Shown here: positions 25,961-37,066 of the stretch, one piece after another
Position numbering within the stretch: position 1 is the stretch's first letter
Layout: each line of letters begins with the position of its first letter
NCBI RefSeq assembly: GCF_007989085.1
Contig: NZ_BJVJ01000003.1
Span: forward strand, 124,001-188,000
Origin: Pseudonocardia sulfidoxydans NBRC 16205
GTDB lineage: Bacteria; Actinomycetota; Actinomycetes; Mycobacteriales; Pseudonocardiaceae
Length of the DNA: 64,000 nucleotides
Direction of reading: 5' to 3'
Made by a program: the position numbers and the translations under genes
The notes under the pieces: generated by a model
What the model saw: the letters and a program-made list of their open reading frames with translations, nothing else
Databases searched by the model: none
Told to the model about the DNA's origin: nothing

Positions 25961-27034
25961 GTGCCCGACGACGAGCTCCCCCACGGCCTGACGCGTTCGG
26001 ACACCGCGGGCCCCGGCTGGACCCGCCGGCGCCGCGGGAAGGGCTGGAGCTACTCCGACGATCGCGGCACGATCATCACCGACCCGTTGGTGCGCACCAG
26101 GATCGGGCAACTGGCGATCCCGCCCGCGTGGCGTGAGGTGTGGATCGCGCCCGACGAGCACGGGCACGTCCAGGCCGTCGGCACCGACGACGCCGGCCGT
26201 CGCCAGTACCTGTACCACCCGGTGTGGCGGGAGGCCCGCGACCAGGTCAAGCACGACCGGGCACTCGTGCTGGGCAGCCGGATGCCGCGGATCCGGGCGG
26301 AGATCGCCGCCCGGCTGGGGGAGCGCGGGCTGGGGTCGCGCCGGGTGCTCGCGGCGGGCCTGCGGATGCTCGACCTCGGCGTCTTCCGGGCGGGTGGCGA
26401 GCAGTACGCCCCCGACAACCCCGATGACGACGGCACCTTCGGCCTCGCCACCCTGCTGCGCGAGCACGCCGTCCTCCAGCGCGGCGCGGTGCTCGTCGAC
26501 TACCCCGCGAAGGGTGGCGTCCAGCGGGCGGTGCGGCTGGCCGACCCGGACCTGCACACGGTGATCGGGTCGTTGCGGCGCCGCCGCGGCGGCGGGGAGG
26601 AGCTGCTGGCCTACCGCGACGACGGGCGGGGGCAGGAGTGGCACGACGTCACGACCGCCGACCTCAACGCCGCGGTGAAGGAGCTGGCCGGCGACGAGAT
26701 GACGTGCAAGGACCTGCGGACCTGGAACGCGACCGTGCTCGCGGCGGTCGAGCTGGCGGCGCGCAGCCGCGACGGGATTCCGGATGCGGAACGGGCCCGG
26801 AACCGGCAGGTGAGGCAGACGATGACGGCGGTGGCGGAGCACCTGGGCAACACCCCGGCCGTCGCGCGCGCGTCGTACGTGGACCCGCGGGTGGTGCAGC
26901 GCTACGAGGACGGCCGCACGATCCTGCGGGCGCTGCGCAAGGTCGGGGACGTGACGTCCGAGGACGGCTCGGTCGACGGCCGCTCCCGCGACGTCCTCGA
27001 CCGCGCCGTGGTCCGCCTCATCCGGCACGGCTGA
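25961..27034 (+). CDS. DNA topoisomerase IB (poxvirus-like)
   Basis: A 357-residue type IB topoisomerase, which relaxes supercoils through a 3'-phosphotyrosyl link. The N-terminal domain reads GKGWSYSDDRGTIITD, and catalytic-domain landmarks are DLRTWNATV (catalytic Arg) and ARASYVDPRVVQ with the nucleophile Tyr306. The GTG at 25961 (VPDDELPHGL) is chosen; a TTG at 25928 in frame is possible and no ribosome site is clear. It stands alone, 86 bp after the ABC gene, and is followed after 24 bp by a 40-bp palindrome. Bacterial copies are accessory enzymes with patchy distribution. Confidence 0.88.
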   Translation: MPDDELPHGLTRSDTAGPGWTRRRRGKGWSYSDDRGTIITDPLVRTRIGQLAIPPAWREVWIAPDEHGHVQAVGTDDAGRRQYLYHPVWREARDQVKHDRALVLGSRMPRIRAEIAARLGERGLGSRRVLAAGLRMLDLGVFRAGGEQYAPDNPDDDGTFGLATLLREHAVLQRGAVLVDYPAKGGVQRAVRLADPDLHTVIGSLRRRRGGGEELLAYRDDGRGQEWHDVTTADLNAAVKELAGDEMTCKDLRTWNATVLAAVELAARSRDGIPDAERARNRQVRQTMTAVAEHLGNTPAVARASYVDPRVVQRYEDGRTILRALRKVGDVTSEDGSVDGRSRDVLDRAVVRLIRHG

Positions 27035-27058
27035 TCGGGAAAGGCCTGGTCAGGGGTC

Positions 27059-27098
27059 GCGAGCGGTAATAGTCGCGATAGCGACTATTACCGCTCAC
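27059..27098. repeat. 40-bp palindrome, family 1, copy 4 (divergent variant)
   Basis: Arms GCGAGCGGTAATAGTCGCGA and TAGCGACTATTACCGCTCAC. Changes from the consensus are paired in both arms (GAGCGG/CCGCTC and TAATA/TATTA), apart from one base next to the outer end. It lies between convergent genes, 24 bp after the topoisomerase stop and 4 bp beyond the stop of the DJ-1/PfpI gene. Confidence 0.92.
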
Positions 27099-27102
27099 AG
27101 GC

Positions 27103-27648
27103 TCACTTCGCCGCGAACTCCTGCACGATGCGCGCGCAGAAGGCGGGCAGGTCGTCGGGGTCGCGGCTCGTGGTGAGGCGGCCGTCGGTGACGACCTCCT
27201 CGTCGACGGCCGTGCCGCCCGCGTTGCGGATGTCGGTGCGCAGGCTCGGGAACGACGTCAGCGTCCGGCCCTGGACGAGGTCGGCCTCGACGAGCGTCCA
27301 CGGCGCGTGGCAGATCGCGGCCACCGGGTGGTCGGCGGCGAACGTGTCGCGCACGAACGTCAGCACCTTGTCGTCGAGGCGGAGCCGGTCGGCGTTCACG
27401 GTGCCGCCGGGCATGATCAGCGCGTCGTAGTCCGATGCCGAGACCTCGGAGACGACGCGGTCCACGGGGTGCTTCCCGGCGGGCTCGATGTCGCTGTTCA
27501 TGGCCTGGATGTCGCCGTCGGCGAGCGAGACGAGCTCGGTCGTGGCCCCGGCCGCTTCGACGGCCTTGCGGGGCTCGACGAGCTCGACCTCCTCGACGCC
27601 GTCGGTGGCGAGCACGGCGATGCGCAGTCCCTGGAGTTCTCCACTCAT
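27103..27648 (-). CDS. DJ-1/PfpI family protein (type 1 glutamine amidotransferase-like)
   Basis: A 181-residue protein of the DJ-1/PfpI group. LRIAVLATDGVEEVEL starts the fold and AICHAPWTLVEA contains the nucleophile Cys with the following His. The acid residue is the Glu in GVEEVEL. Relatives include intracellular PfpI/YhbO-type stress proteins described as proteases or as deglycase/glyoxalase-like; the activity here cannot be decided. It ends next to a palindrome and is read away from the thiolase gene, 33 bp downstream of it. Confidence 0.88.
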   Translation of the reverse strand: MSGELQGLRIAVLATDGVEEVELVEPRKAVEAAGATTELVSLADGDIQAMNSDIEPAGKHPVDRVVSEVSASDYDALIMPGGTVNADRLRLDDKVLTFVRDTFAADHPVAAICHAPWTLVEADLVQGRTLTSFPSLRTDIRNAGGTAVDEEVVTDGRLTTSRDPDDLPAFCARIVQEFAAK

Positions 27649-27681
27649 GGCGGCGGCGTTCCCGGGGCAGGCCCGGGCAAA

Positions 27682-28863
27682 CTACCGGCCCACGAGCTCC
27701 ACGATCGTCGCGTTGGCGGTGCCGCCGCCCTCGCACATGGTCTGCAGGCCGTAGCGGATGTCGTTCGCCCGCATGTGGTGCACCAGCCGCGTCATCAGGA
27801 TCGTGCCGGACGCGCCGAGGGGGTGGCCGACGGCGATGGCGCCGCCGAGGGGGTTGAGGTACTTGCCGTCGGGGTCGTCGAGGCCGAGCTCGATCTGCCA
27901 GGCCAGCGGCACGGGCGCGAACGCCTCGTTGACCTCGAAGGCGCCGATGTCGGAGATCGAGAGTCCGGTGCGGGCGAGGACCTTCTGCGTCGCGGGGATC
28001 GGGCCGGTGAGCATCATCAGCGGGTCGGCGCCGCTGACCGCGCCCCCGTGGTAGCGCGCGATCGGGGTGAGGCCCAGCTCCTTGGCGCGCTCGGGCGTCG
28101 TGATCAGGACGGCGGAAGCGCCGTCGGAGATCTGGGAGGCGTTGCCCGCGTGAATGACCCCGTCCTCGCGGAACGACGGCTTCAGCTTCGCGAGGGTGTC
28201 GGGGGAGGTGCCACGGCGCAGGCCCTCGTCGGCGGTGAACTCGGGCTTGCCGGGGACCTCGACGAGCTGCCCGGCGAAGGCGCGCGAGTCGATGGCCGCG
28301 GCGGCCAGCGCGTGGGAGCGGGAGGCGTACTCGTCGAGCCGGGCCCGCGACAGGCCCCAGGCGGCGGCGATGCGTTCGGCGCCGACGCCCTGGTTGAAGT
28401 CCTCGTTGGGGAACTCGCCGGAGGTGAGGTCGTCGGCGTAGCGCTCGCGCACGAGCGGCCCGAAGGGCCGTCCGAGGTCGCGGCCCGCGCCGAGGGGCAC
28501 CCGCGACATCGACTCGACCCCACCGGCGACGACGAGGTCGTACTGGCCGGCCATCACCATCCCGGCCGCGAAGTCGAGCGAGGACTGGCTCGACCCGCAC
28601 GCCCGGTTGACGGTGATCCCCGGCACGGTCTCGGGCCACCCGGCGGCGAGCACGGCGTAGCGGCCGATCTGCGCGGCCTGGTCACCGACCTGGTTCACGC
28701 AGCCCCAGACGACGTCGTCGACGAGCGCGGGGTCGATGCCGGTGCGGTCGGCGAGGGTGCGCAACACCGCGGCGGACAGGTCGACGGGGTGGACGTCGGC
28801 GAGCGACCCGTTGCGACGGCCGATGGGGGTGCGGACGGCGTCGACGATGACGGCTTCCGGCAT
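27682..28863 (-). CDS. Thiolase (acetyl-CoA C-acyltransferase)
   Basis: A 393-residue thiolase that cleaves 3-ketoacyl-CoA or condenses acyl-CoAs. The acylated cysteine is Cys89 in NRACGSS; the His region [12 protein letters not shown] and the second catalytic Cys in [11 protein letters not shown] are present, as is GHPLGASG. The length matches FadA-type degradative thiolases. The ATG at 28863 is the start. Its neighbours (DJ-1 protein downstream, GlgX divergent) give no pathway; it probably serves general fatty-acid breakdown. Confidence 0.93.
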   Translation of the reverse strand: MPEAVIVDAVRTPIGRRNGSLADVHPVDLSAAVLRTLADRTGIDPALVDDVVWGCVNQVGDQAAQIGRYAVLAAGWPETVPGITVNRACGSSQSSLDFAAGMVMAGQYDLVVAGGVESMSRVPLGAGRDLGRPFGPLVRERYADDLTSGEFPNEDFNQGVGAERIAAAWGLSRARLDEYASRSHALAAAAIDSRAFAGQLVEVPGKPEFTADEGLRRGTSPDTLAKLKPSFREDGVIHAGNASQISDGASAVLITTPERAKELGLTPIARYHGGAVSGADPLMMLTGPIPATQKVLARTGLSISDIGAFEVNEAFAPVPLAWQIELGLDDPDGKYLNPLGGAIAVGHPLGASGTILMTRLVHHMRANDIRYGLQTMCEGGGTANATIVELVGR

Positions 28864-28964
28864 GGGCGCTCCTTGGGGATCACGACGAGGTTTCCGTCCG
28901 ACGGTACGTCGTGGCGCCACCGCTCCGCCGTGCCGTCCGCCACACGAGACCTCATCCTGGGCGG

Positions 28965-31044
<2,080 letters not shown>

Positions 31045-31070
<26 letters not shown>

Positions 31071-32241
31071 GGGTGCAGTCGCGGACGAAGGCGACGCCGT
31101 CGATGCGCGGCAGGTGCGCCGGGTCGAGCGGGGCGTAACCGAACCAGGGCGAGCGCCGCGCGGGTCCGGCCGGGTCGAACGCCCGTGGGTCGGCCAGCAC
31201 CCGGTTCGCGCCGAGGGCGGACAACCGGCCCTCGACGGTGTCGCCTGCGGGCGCGGCCACCCCGTGCGCGGGAATGGTGCCGACGGCGGTGTGCACGAAC
31301 GCGTAGTCGTCGCCGAGCCGGGTGTCGACGATCGCGCCCGCGCTCCACCAGCTCACCGGGGCCCCGCCCATCCGCATCGAGCTCTGGTCGCGCTGCAGGT
31401 GCGCGTTGTGGGCGAACACCAGGACCGGGCCGCGGTCGGCCCCGGCGAGGACGTTCCCGGCCATCATCGCGTCGCGGACGCCGAGCAGCCGCGCGATCCG
31501 CGCGGGCGAGGTGTCGGCCATCCAGGAGTGGTAGCGCAGCAGCCCGACGGCGGCCCGCCCGTGCAGCCGCGCCCGGTCCCACTCGTCGCGCGACGACGCC
31601 GCGCGCAGACCCGGCGACCACGCGTCGAGCAGGTCGATGAGGTCGTCGGCGAGCAGCCGCAGCGCCTGCGCGTCCGGGGTCCGGCCCACCGAGCGGGCCG
31701 GGTCGTACATCGCGGCCGGTTCGGTCCAGCGGGCGTCGTCACCGACGAGGGTGTCGATCTCGGCGGCGGTACAGGGCAGCAGCGGCGCGTCGAGGCGGGC
31801 CGCGAGGAAGGTGTGCAGCGCCGTCAGGGTCGCGCGCGGGCTCGCGGCGGTGGTGATCTCCAGCGGCCCGTCGACGCCCGCGAAGCGCACCTGCTCCACG
31901 GCCGGGCGGCCCTGGTTGTGGGCGCGCATCCACTCGACGAGGGCCCGGTTACCGGCGTGGGCACCCCACTCGTGGCTGAAGCCACGCGCCACGACGTCGT
32001 CGAGGTCGCCGGCGCCGGAGGTGACGTGGTCGTCGACGAGCAGGCCCGCGACGCAGTCGCTCTCGACGGCGATCGTCCGGTAGCCCTCGTGCTCGACGAG
32101 GTCGCGGAACAGGTCGTTGCGCAGGGCGAGCAGCTCCGCCACGCCGTGGGTGGGCTCGCCGAGGGCGAGGACGCGCGGGCGGCGGCCGAGCAGGCCGAGG
32201 AGGGCCGCGGCATCGGCGGCACAGGTGTGAGCAGAACTCAT
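31045..32241 (-). CDS. Erythromycin esterase family protein
   Basis: A 398-residue member of PF05139. The family motifs [12 protein letters not shown] (catalytic Glu and His region), AVESD and [13 protein letters not shown] are present. Some members open macrolide lactones (EreA/EreB), but most environmental members have unknown substrates, so resistance should not be assumed. The ATG at 32241 is the start. It is divergent from a double-MerR regulator with 58 bp between start codons, so it is probably under that regulator's control, a pairing that favours a response to a small toxic compound. Confidence 0.87.
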
Positions 32242-32299
32242 CGCCTCGACGGTATCGTTGAACAGTTGGTTGAGACTTTCACGCAATTTCGGCTGGACG

Positions 32300-33022
32300 A
32301 TGCCCCAGAACCCTCCACCGAGGCTGCGCCCCGTCGACCTCGCGCGGCCCCACGGTCTCTCCACCCAGGCGGTCCGCAACTACGAGGCCGCAGGCATCCT
32401 CCCGCCCGCCGGACGCAGCCCGCACGGCTACCGCCACTACACCCCGCGGCACGCGAGCGCACTCGCGGCGTTCCTCGCCCTCGCACCCGGCCACGGGCAC
32501 GGCACCGCCGGCGCGATCATGCGGGCCGTCAACGACGACGACGTCGACACCGCCCTGGCCCTCATCGACGACAGCCACACCCGGCTCGTCGAGGACCGGG
32601 CGGTCCTGCGCGCCGTCGAGGCGGCCCTCACCGACCTGGAACCACCACCACCGTCGTCGTACGGCGGCGAGATGTTCGGCGGCGAGATGTTCGTCGGGCC
32701 GCTCGCGCACCGCCTCGGGATCCGGCCGGCGACGCTGCGCCGCTGGGAACGCGCCGGGGTCGTCACCCCACGCCGCGACCCGGCCACCGGCTACCGCGTC
32801 TACGACGACGCCGCCGTCCGCGACGCCCACATGGCCCGGCAGCTGCGCCGGGGCGGGTACCGGCTCGACCGGATCGCGGCCGTCGTCGCGCACGTCCGCG
32901 ACGCCGGGGGCGTCACGGCGCTGGAGCCGGTCCTGCGCGACTGGCGCGCCCGCCTCGCCGCGCGCAGCCGCGCGATGCTGCGCGGTGCCGCCGCCCTCGA
33001 CGCCCACCTCACCGGGGACTGA
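32300..33022 (+). CDS. TioE-like transcriptional regulator with two MerR-type DNA-binding domains
   Basis: A 240-residue protein holding two MerR-type winged helices in one chain: residues about 8-55 (LARPHGLSTQAVRNYEAAG, then RHYTPRHASAL) and about 132-180 (HRLGIRPATLRRWERAGVV, then GYRVYDDAAVRDA). Ordinary MerR proteins have one domain and dimerise, so this one may bind as a pseudo-dimer. TioE of the thiocoraline cluster is the named relative I have in mind. The ATG at 32300 lacks a strong ribosome site; an in-frame TTG lies at 32258. The divergent esterase gene is the likely target. Confidence 0.8.
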   Translation: MPQNPPPRLRPVDLARPHGLSTQAVRNYEAAGILPPAGRSPHGYRHYTPRHASALAAFLALAPGHGHGTAGAIMRAVNDDDVDTALALIDDSHTRLVEDRAVLRAVEAALTDLEPPPPSSYGGEMFGGEMFVGPLAHRLGIRPATLRRWERAGVVTPRRDPATGYRVYDDAAVRDAHMARQLRRGGYRLDRIAAVVAHVRDAGGVTALEPVLRDWRARLAARSRAMLRGAAALDAHLTGD

Positions 33023-33049
33023 CCGGCTCCGCGCCGGGTACCCGCCCAC

Positions 33050-33634
33050 GTGAGCACCGACCTCGACGACCTGCGCGCCGCCGCCGCCCGCTGCACCGAC
33101 TGCGAGCTGTACGCCGACGCCACCCAGGCCGTGTTCGGCGCCGGACCGCCGTCGGCGTGGCTGATGCTGGTGGGGGAGCAGCCCGGCGACCGGGAGGACC
33201 GCGAGGGCGCACCCTTCGTCGGGCCCGCGGGCCGCGTCCTCGACGACGCGTTGCAGCGCGCCGGGATCGACCGCGACGAGGTCTACGTGACCAACGTCGT
33301 CAAGCACTTCCGCTTCGAGCGCGAGGGCAAGCGCCGCATCCACCGCACACCGACGGTCCGCCACGTCCGCGCCTGCCGGCACTGGTTCGACGACGAGCTC
33401 GACGTCGTCGGACCGCAGGTCCTGGCGTCGCTCGGAGCGACGGCGGCGAAAGCCCTCGTCGGCCCCGACTTCCGGATCACCGCCGAGCGTGGCCGCGCCC
33501 GCGAGTGGAACGGCAGGCAGCTGGTGCCGACGGTGCACCCGTCGTCGATCCTGCGAGGGCCACCGGACACGCGCGAGGCGGCGCTCGAGGCGCTGGCCGC
33601 GGACCTGCGCGTCGCGGCGGACCTGCGTCCCTGA
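33050..33634 (+). CDS. udgX: Uracil-DNA glycosylase UdgX
   Basis: A 194-residue member of the Fe-S uracil-DNA glycosylase group. GEQPGDREDREGAPFVGPAGR (in parts: GEQPGDREDREG and APFVGPAGR) lies around residues 42-62, and the hallmark R-loop KRRIHRTP gives His98, the residue that in mycobacterial UdgX becomes covalently joined to the deoxyribose of the uracil site. Cluster ligands Cys15, Cys18 and Cys109 are visible; a fourth Cys is not. The C-terminal VHPSS(I)LRGP motif is intact. GTG start at 33050, 27 bp after the MerR gene. Confidence 0.88.
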   Translation: MSTDLDDLRAAAARCTDCELYADATQAVFGAGPPSAWLMLVGEQPGDREDREGAPFVGPAGRVLDDALQRAGIDRDEVYVTNVVKHFRFEREGKRRIHRTPTVRHVRACRHWFDDELDVVGPQVLASLGATAAKALVGPDFRITAERGRAREWNGRQLVPTVHPSSILRGPPDTREAALEALAADLRVAADLRP

Positions 33635-33639
33635 GCGGC

Positions 33640-35985
33640 CTACTTCGTGGCGCTCACGTTCCACACCTGTGTGCCCGCCGTGCAGCCGGTGGCCGGGATG
33701 GTGTGCTCCATGCGGCCGTTCACCCCGGTCGCGGCCCACACCGTGTTCTGCACCGACGCACCCGTCGCCGACAGCGACAGCCGGAACGTCGCCGCGATGG
33801 GGCTGCCGTTGCAGTTGTAGCCGTACTGCTCGGCGATCGTGCCGCCCACCGACCAGACGCCGCTGCCGTCGACGGTCATCGTCAGGTTGCCGGCCCACTG
33901 CCCGTTCGGGGCGCGCACCGTGCAGGTCTTGCGGTTGCAGTCGCTGACGATCATCGAGATCTCGAGGTTCGTCGACTTCGCGCAGTCCGAGAGGTTGCAC
34001 GTGCCCTGCTGGCCCTTGAGGACGTAGGCGCCCTCGAGGGAGGCGTTCGCGGTGACGGCCTCGAAGTCGTCGCCACCGGTGGAGCCGGCGGGCCGGCGCA
34101 GCGCGGCGTTGCTCAGGTCGACCAGACCGAGCTCGCGGACCGCCTCCCCGGCGCCGACGACGGCCACCGTCCGGTTTCCGTCGTACCCGGGCCAGGGGGC
34201 GCCGTCGGTGGATGCCGTGGGATCGGCCGAACCGGGAGCGGTGAGCGGGTTGCCCGACGCGCACCGCACCCGCGGGATGCCGTAGGCGTCGACCAGCACC
34301 GCGGTACCCGCCTGCAGCACCGCCGGGGCCTGCTCGGCCGAACCGTCGGTCCAGCCGTGCTCGGTGACGCGGGTGTCGGCGGCGAGCAGGACCGGGGTCA
34401 GCTCGCCCAGGTACGGCGTGAGGTCGCCGCTGGACAGGACGGTCGGGGTGCGGCTCCAGCGCAGGCCGGGATCGGTGCGCAGCGCGGTGACCCAGGCACC
34501 CGCGACGTCGGCGTGCCCGGACAGGAACGACGACAGACCGTCCCGGTCGCAGGAGGCGCTGCCCTTCACCCCGCGGTAGAGCCCGTCGGTGCTGCCGGGG
34601 ACGGCGTCGCGGTTGGTCGCGTCCTTCGGGATCGACGACGCGTACACCGACCCCGTGAGCCCGGAGGTGCGGGAGAAGTCGGCGGTGAACGCCCCGAGCA
34701 CGGACCCGCCCGTGGCCGGCTGCAGGACGAGGTCGTTGCCGCTGCGGGACAGGAACCACCAGGTCCCGCCGCCGGCGAGCAGGGCGACGACCACGACGAC
34801 CGCGGCGACGATCGGCCACTTCCTCCGCGGGCCCGGGCTCGTCGCGGGCTCGGGTGGCGTCGTGCCCCACGGCGGCGCGGGGGCGCCCGGCCCGGTCGCG
34901 GCGGCGGCGAAGGCGGGCTGCGGCGTCCAGCTGTCGGGACCGGGAGGCGGCGACACCACCGGCGGAGCCGTGCCGTACACGGGCGGGGTCGTGCCGTACG
35001 CGGGCGGGGTCGTGCCGGCGGACGGGGGAACCGTCCCGGGCACAGGAGGCGTGGTGGCGTAGGCCGGGGGGATCGTGCCACCGAAGCCGTCGGGGGAGCC
35101 GATCAGCGTGGGCGTGGGCGGCGGACCGGGTGCGGCGACGGGCCGCCCCGACTGCAGCGCCCGGGCCTCGGCCACCGCGTCGGCCATCGACTGCGGCCGC
35201 TGCGCCGGGTCGAGCGCCGCCATCCGTACCAGCAACGCGGTGAGCTCCGGCGGTACCCCCGCCACGATCGGCTGCGGCAGCGGCCCACGCAGGATCCGGG
35301 CGACCATCGGGCCCGGACCGGCGTCGCCGTCGTCGCGGAACGGGCCGCGCCCGCACAGCAGCTCCCACACCGTCGTGGCCAGGGAGTAGACGTCGGACAG
35401 CACCGTCGGGCGGGTGTTGTTGAGGACCTCGGGCGCGACGTGGTCGAGGCTGTAGCCGCCGGCGACCGTCTGGGACTGGGCGCTCACGGTGCCGCGGGCG
35501 ACGCCGAAGTCGGTCAGCGCGGGCGTCCCGAAGTCGGTGATCATGATGTTGGCGGGCTTGACGTCGCAGTGCAGCACGCCGTGGGCGTGCGCGGCGACGA
35601 GCGCCTCGCCGACACGGATCAGTACGTCGAGGGCGTCCGCGGGGGGCATCGGACCGTGTTGGCGCAGCGCGGCGGCGTACGAGCCGCGACCGCAGAGCTG
35701 CAACGCGAGCCACGGATGGTTGTCGACGACACCGGCGTCGTAGAGCGCGACGATGTGCGGGTGCTGCGACAGCGCGGCCATGGCCTGGCGTTCACGCTCG
35801 AACCGGCCCCGGGCGTCGGGATCGCGCAGATCGACGTCGAGCAGCTTGAGCGCAACCGACCGGCCCGCCGACAGCTGTGTCGCCTCCCAGACGACGCTCG
35901 ACGCGCCACGTCCCACGATCCGGATCGGGACGTACCCGGGCGGGACGGCGCCACCCGGGCCGAACCCCGCTCCCGTGCTGTTCAC
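33640..35985 (-). CDS. Receptor-type serine/threonine protein kinase (PknB-like)
   Basis: A 781-residue kinase. The N-terminal kinase domain has GRGASSVVWEA, Lys47, the catalytic loop HCDVKPAN (Asp141) and DFG (159-161). HCD replaces HRD, so it is a non-RD type kinase that may not depend on activation-loop phosphorylation. A Pro/Thr-rich linker (about 275-380) with repeated TTPP-GT units leads to one membrane segment (about 391-413). The outer C-terminal half of about 365 residues is rich in Cys pairs and shows no PASTA repeats; I do not recognise its fold. The GTG at 35985 has GGGGGGAG upstream. Confidence 0.87.
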   Translation of the reverse strand: MNSTGAGFGPGGAVPPGYVPIRIVGRGASSVVWEATQLSAGRSVALKLLDVDLRDPDARGRFERERQAMAALSQHPHIVALYDAGVVDNHPWLALQLCGRGSYAAALRQHGPMPPADALDVLIRVGEALVAAHAHGVLHCDVKPANIMITDFGTPALTDFGVARGTVSAQSQTVAGGYSLDHVAPEVLNNTRPTVLSDVYSLATTVWELLCGRGPFRDDGDAGPGPMVARILRGPLPQPIVAGVPPELTALLVRMAALDPAQRPQSMADAVAEARALQSGRPVAAPGPPPTPTLIGSPDGFGGTIPPAYATTPPVPGTVPPSAGTTPPAYGTTPPVYGTAPPVVSPPPGPDSWTPQPAFAAAATGPGAPAPPWGTTPPEPATSPGPRRKWPIVAAVVVVVALLAGGGTWWFLSRSGNDLVLQPATGGSVLGAFTADFSRTSGLTGSVYASSIPKDATNRDAVPGSTDGLYRGVKGSASCDRDGLSSFLSGHADVAGAWVTALRTDPGLRWSRTPTVLSSGDLTPYLGELTPVLLAADTRVTEHGWTDGSAEQAPAVLQAGTAVLVDAYGIPRVRCASGNPLTAPGSADPTASTDGAPWPGYDGNRTVAVVGAGEAVRELGLVDLSNAALRRPAGSTGGDDFEAVTANASLEGAYVLKGQQGTCNLSDCAKSTNLEISMIVSDCNRKTCTVRAPNGQWAGNLTMTVDGSGVWSVGGTIAEQYGYNCNGSPIAATFRLSLSATGASVQNTVWAATGVNGRMEHTIPATGCTAGTQVWNVSATK

Positions 35986-36136
35986 GCTGTGCTCCCCCCT
36001 CTTGGCGTCGCCCGGCAGCGGCCATCCGTTACGCGCAGTATTCCCAGGTGCATCCGGACGGGCACCCGCGGCCCTCCGGACATCGCGCACGTCCGAGATC
36101 TCCCGTGCGACCCACCCCCGGTGACAGACTGCGCGG

Positions 36137-36973
36137 ATGGCGAAGGACAAGGCGGGCGACAAGACGGCCGCGGGGGACAAGCCCGCCCGGGTACCCAAGA
36201 AGGCCTACGAGGCCGAACTGCTGCGGCTGCAGGGCGAGCTCGTGCAGATGCAGGAGTGGGTGCGCGACACCGGCGCGCGGATCGTCATCGCCTTCGAGGG
36301 CCGCGACGCGGCGGGCAAGGGCGGCGCGATCAAGCGGGTCACCGAACACCTCAACCCCCGCGTCGCGCGGATCATCGCACTGCCGGCGCCGACCGAGCGG
36401 CAGCGCACGCAGTGGTACTTCCAGCGCTACGTCGAGCACCTGCCCGCCGCCGGGGAGATCGTGCTGCTCGACCGCAGCTGGTACAACCGCGCCGGCGTCG
36501 AGCGGGTCATGGGCTTCTGCACCCCCGAGGAGTACCAGCGCTTCATGCGCCAGTGCCCGATCTTCGAGAACCTGCTCGTCGAGGACGGCATCCTGCTGCG
36601 CAAGTACTGGTTCTCCGTCAGCGACGCCGAGCAGGTGCGACGGTTCTCCGAGCGTGCGGCCGACCCGCTCAAGCAGTGGAAGCTCTCGCCGATGGACCTG
36701 GAGTCGATCACCCGCTGGGACGCCTACTCCCAGGCCAAGGACGACATGCTCGTCCACACCGACACCGACACGTCGCCGTGGTGGGTCGTCGAGGCCGAGG
36801 ACAAGCGGGCGGCGCGGCTCAACATGATCCACCACCTGCTGACGTCGATCCCGTGGCAGCCGGTCTCCCGGCCGCCGCTGGCGTTGCCCGACCGGCCCGC
36901 CGGCACCGGGTACGTCCGCCCGCCGCGCGAGATCCAGCGCAGCGTCCCGGACCACGCCGCGACCCTGTCCTGA
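36137..36973 (+). CDS. ppk2: Polyphosphate kinase 2
   Basis: A 278-residue PPK2 that transfers phosphate between polyphosphate and nucleotides. Walker A is FEGRDAAGKGGA (Lys61) and the Walker B/lid segment is DRSWYNRAGVE (112-122). Single-domain length and sequence suggest a class I PPK2 (nucleoside diphosphate to triphosphate), though class assignment by eye is not secure. The first 20 residues are a Lys-rich tail. It is divergent from the kinase gene and followed after 32 bp by a family 2 inverted repeat. Confidence 0.92.
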   Translation: MAKDKAGDKTAAGDKPARVPKKAYEAELLRLQGELVQMQEWVRDTGARIVIAFEGRDAAGKGGAIKRVTEHLNPRVARIIALPAPTERQRTQWYFQRYVEHLPAAGEIVLLDRSWYNRAGVERVMGFCTPEEYQRFMRQCPIFENLLVEDGILLRKYWFSVSDAEQVRRFSERAADPLKQWKLSPMDLESITRWDAYSQAKDDMLVHTDTDTSPWWVVEAEDKRAARLNMIHHLLTSIPWQPVSRPPLALPDRPAGTGYVRPPREIQRSVPDHAATLS

Positions 36974-37005
36974 CCCGGGCTCCCGACGGCACCGCGGACA
37001 ACCGG

Positions 37006-37055
37006 GCGCAACCTCACTGCTGCTTCTCCCCGCAGGGCGAGCAGTGAGGTTGCGC
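37006..37055. repeat. Family 2 inverted repeat, copy 1 (left end of CO island)
   Basis: GCGCAACCTCACTGCT at 37006-37021 pairs perfectly with AGCAGTGAGGTTGCGC at 37040-37055, enclosing an 18-base loop. It lies between convergent ppk2 and lysR genes, 11 bp beyond the lysR stop. The outer 12 bases of each arm are the same as in the copy at 53507-53557. Confidence 0.9.
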
Positions 37056-37066
37056 GCGGAGGTGGG

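Noticed and set aside
34980-35100. A tandem repeat element in the kinase gene
   Set aside because: The repeated TTPP-GT coding units are a normal Pro/Thr-rich linker between kinase domain and membrane helix.
31114-37047. A 1977-codon open frame on the plus strand
   Set aside because: It is a by-product of high GC with few stop codons. It runs antisense to the esterase and kinase genes and out of frame through MerR, udgX and ppk2, with Arg/Pro/Ala-rich translation and no family motif.
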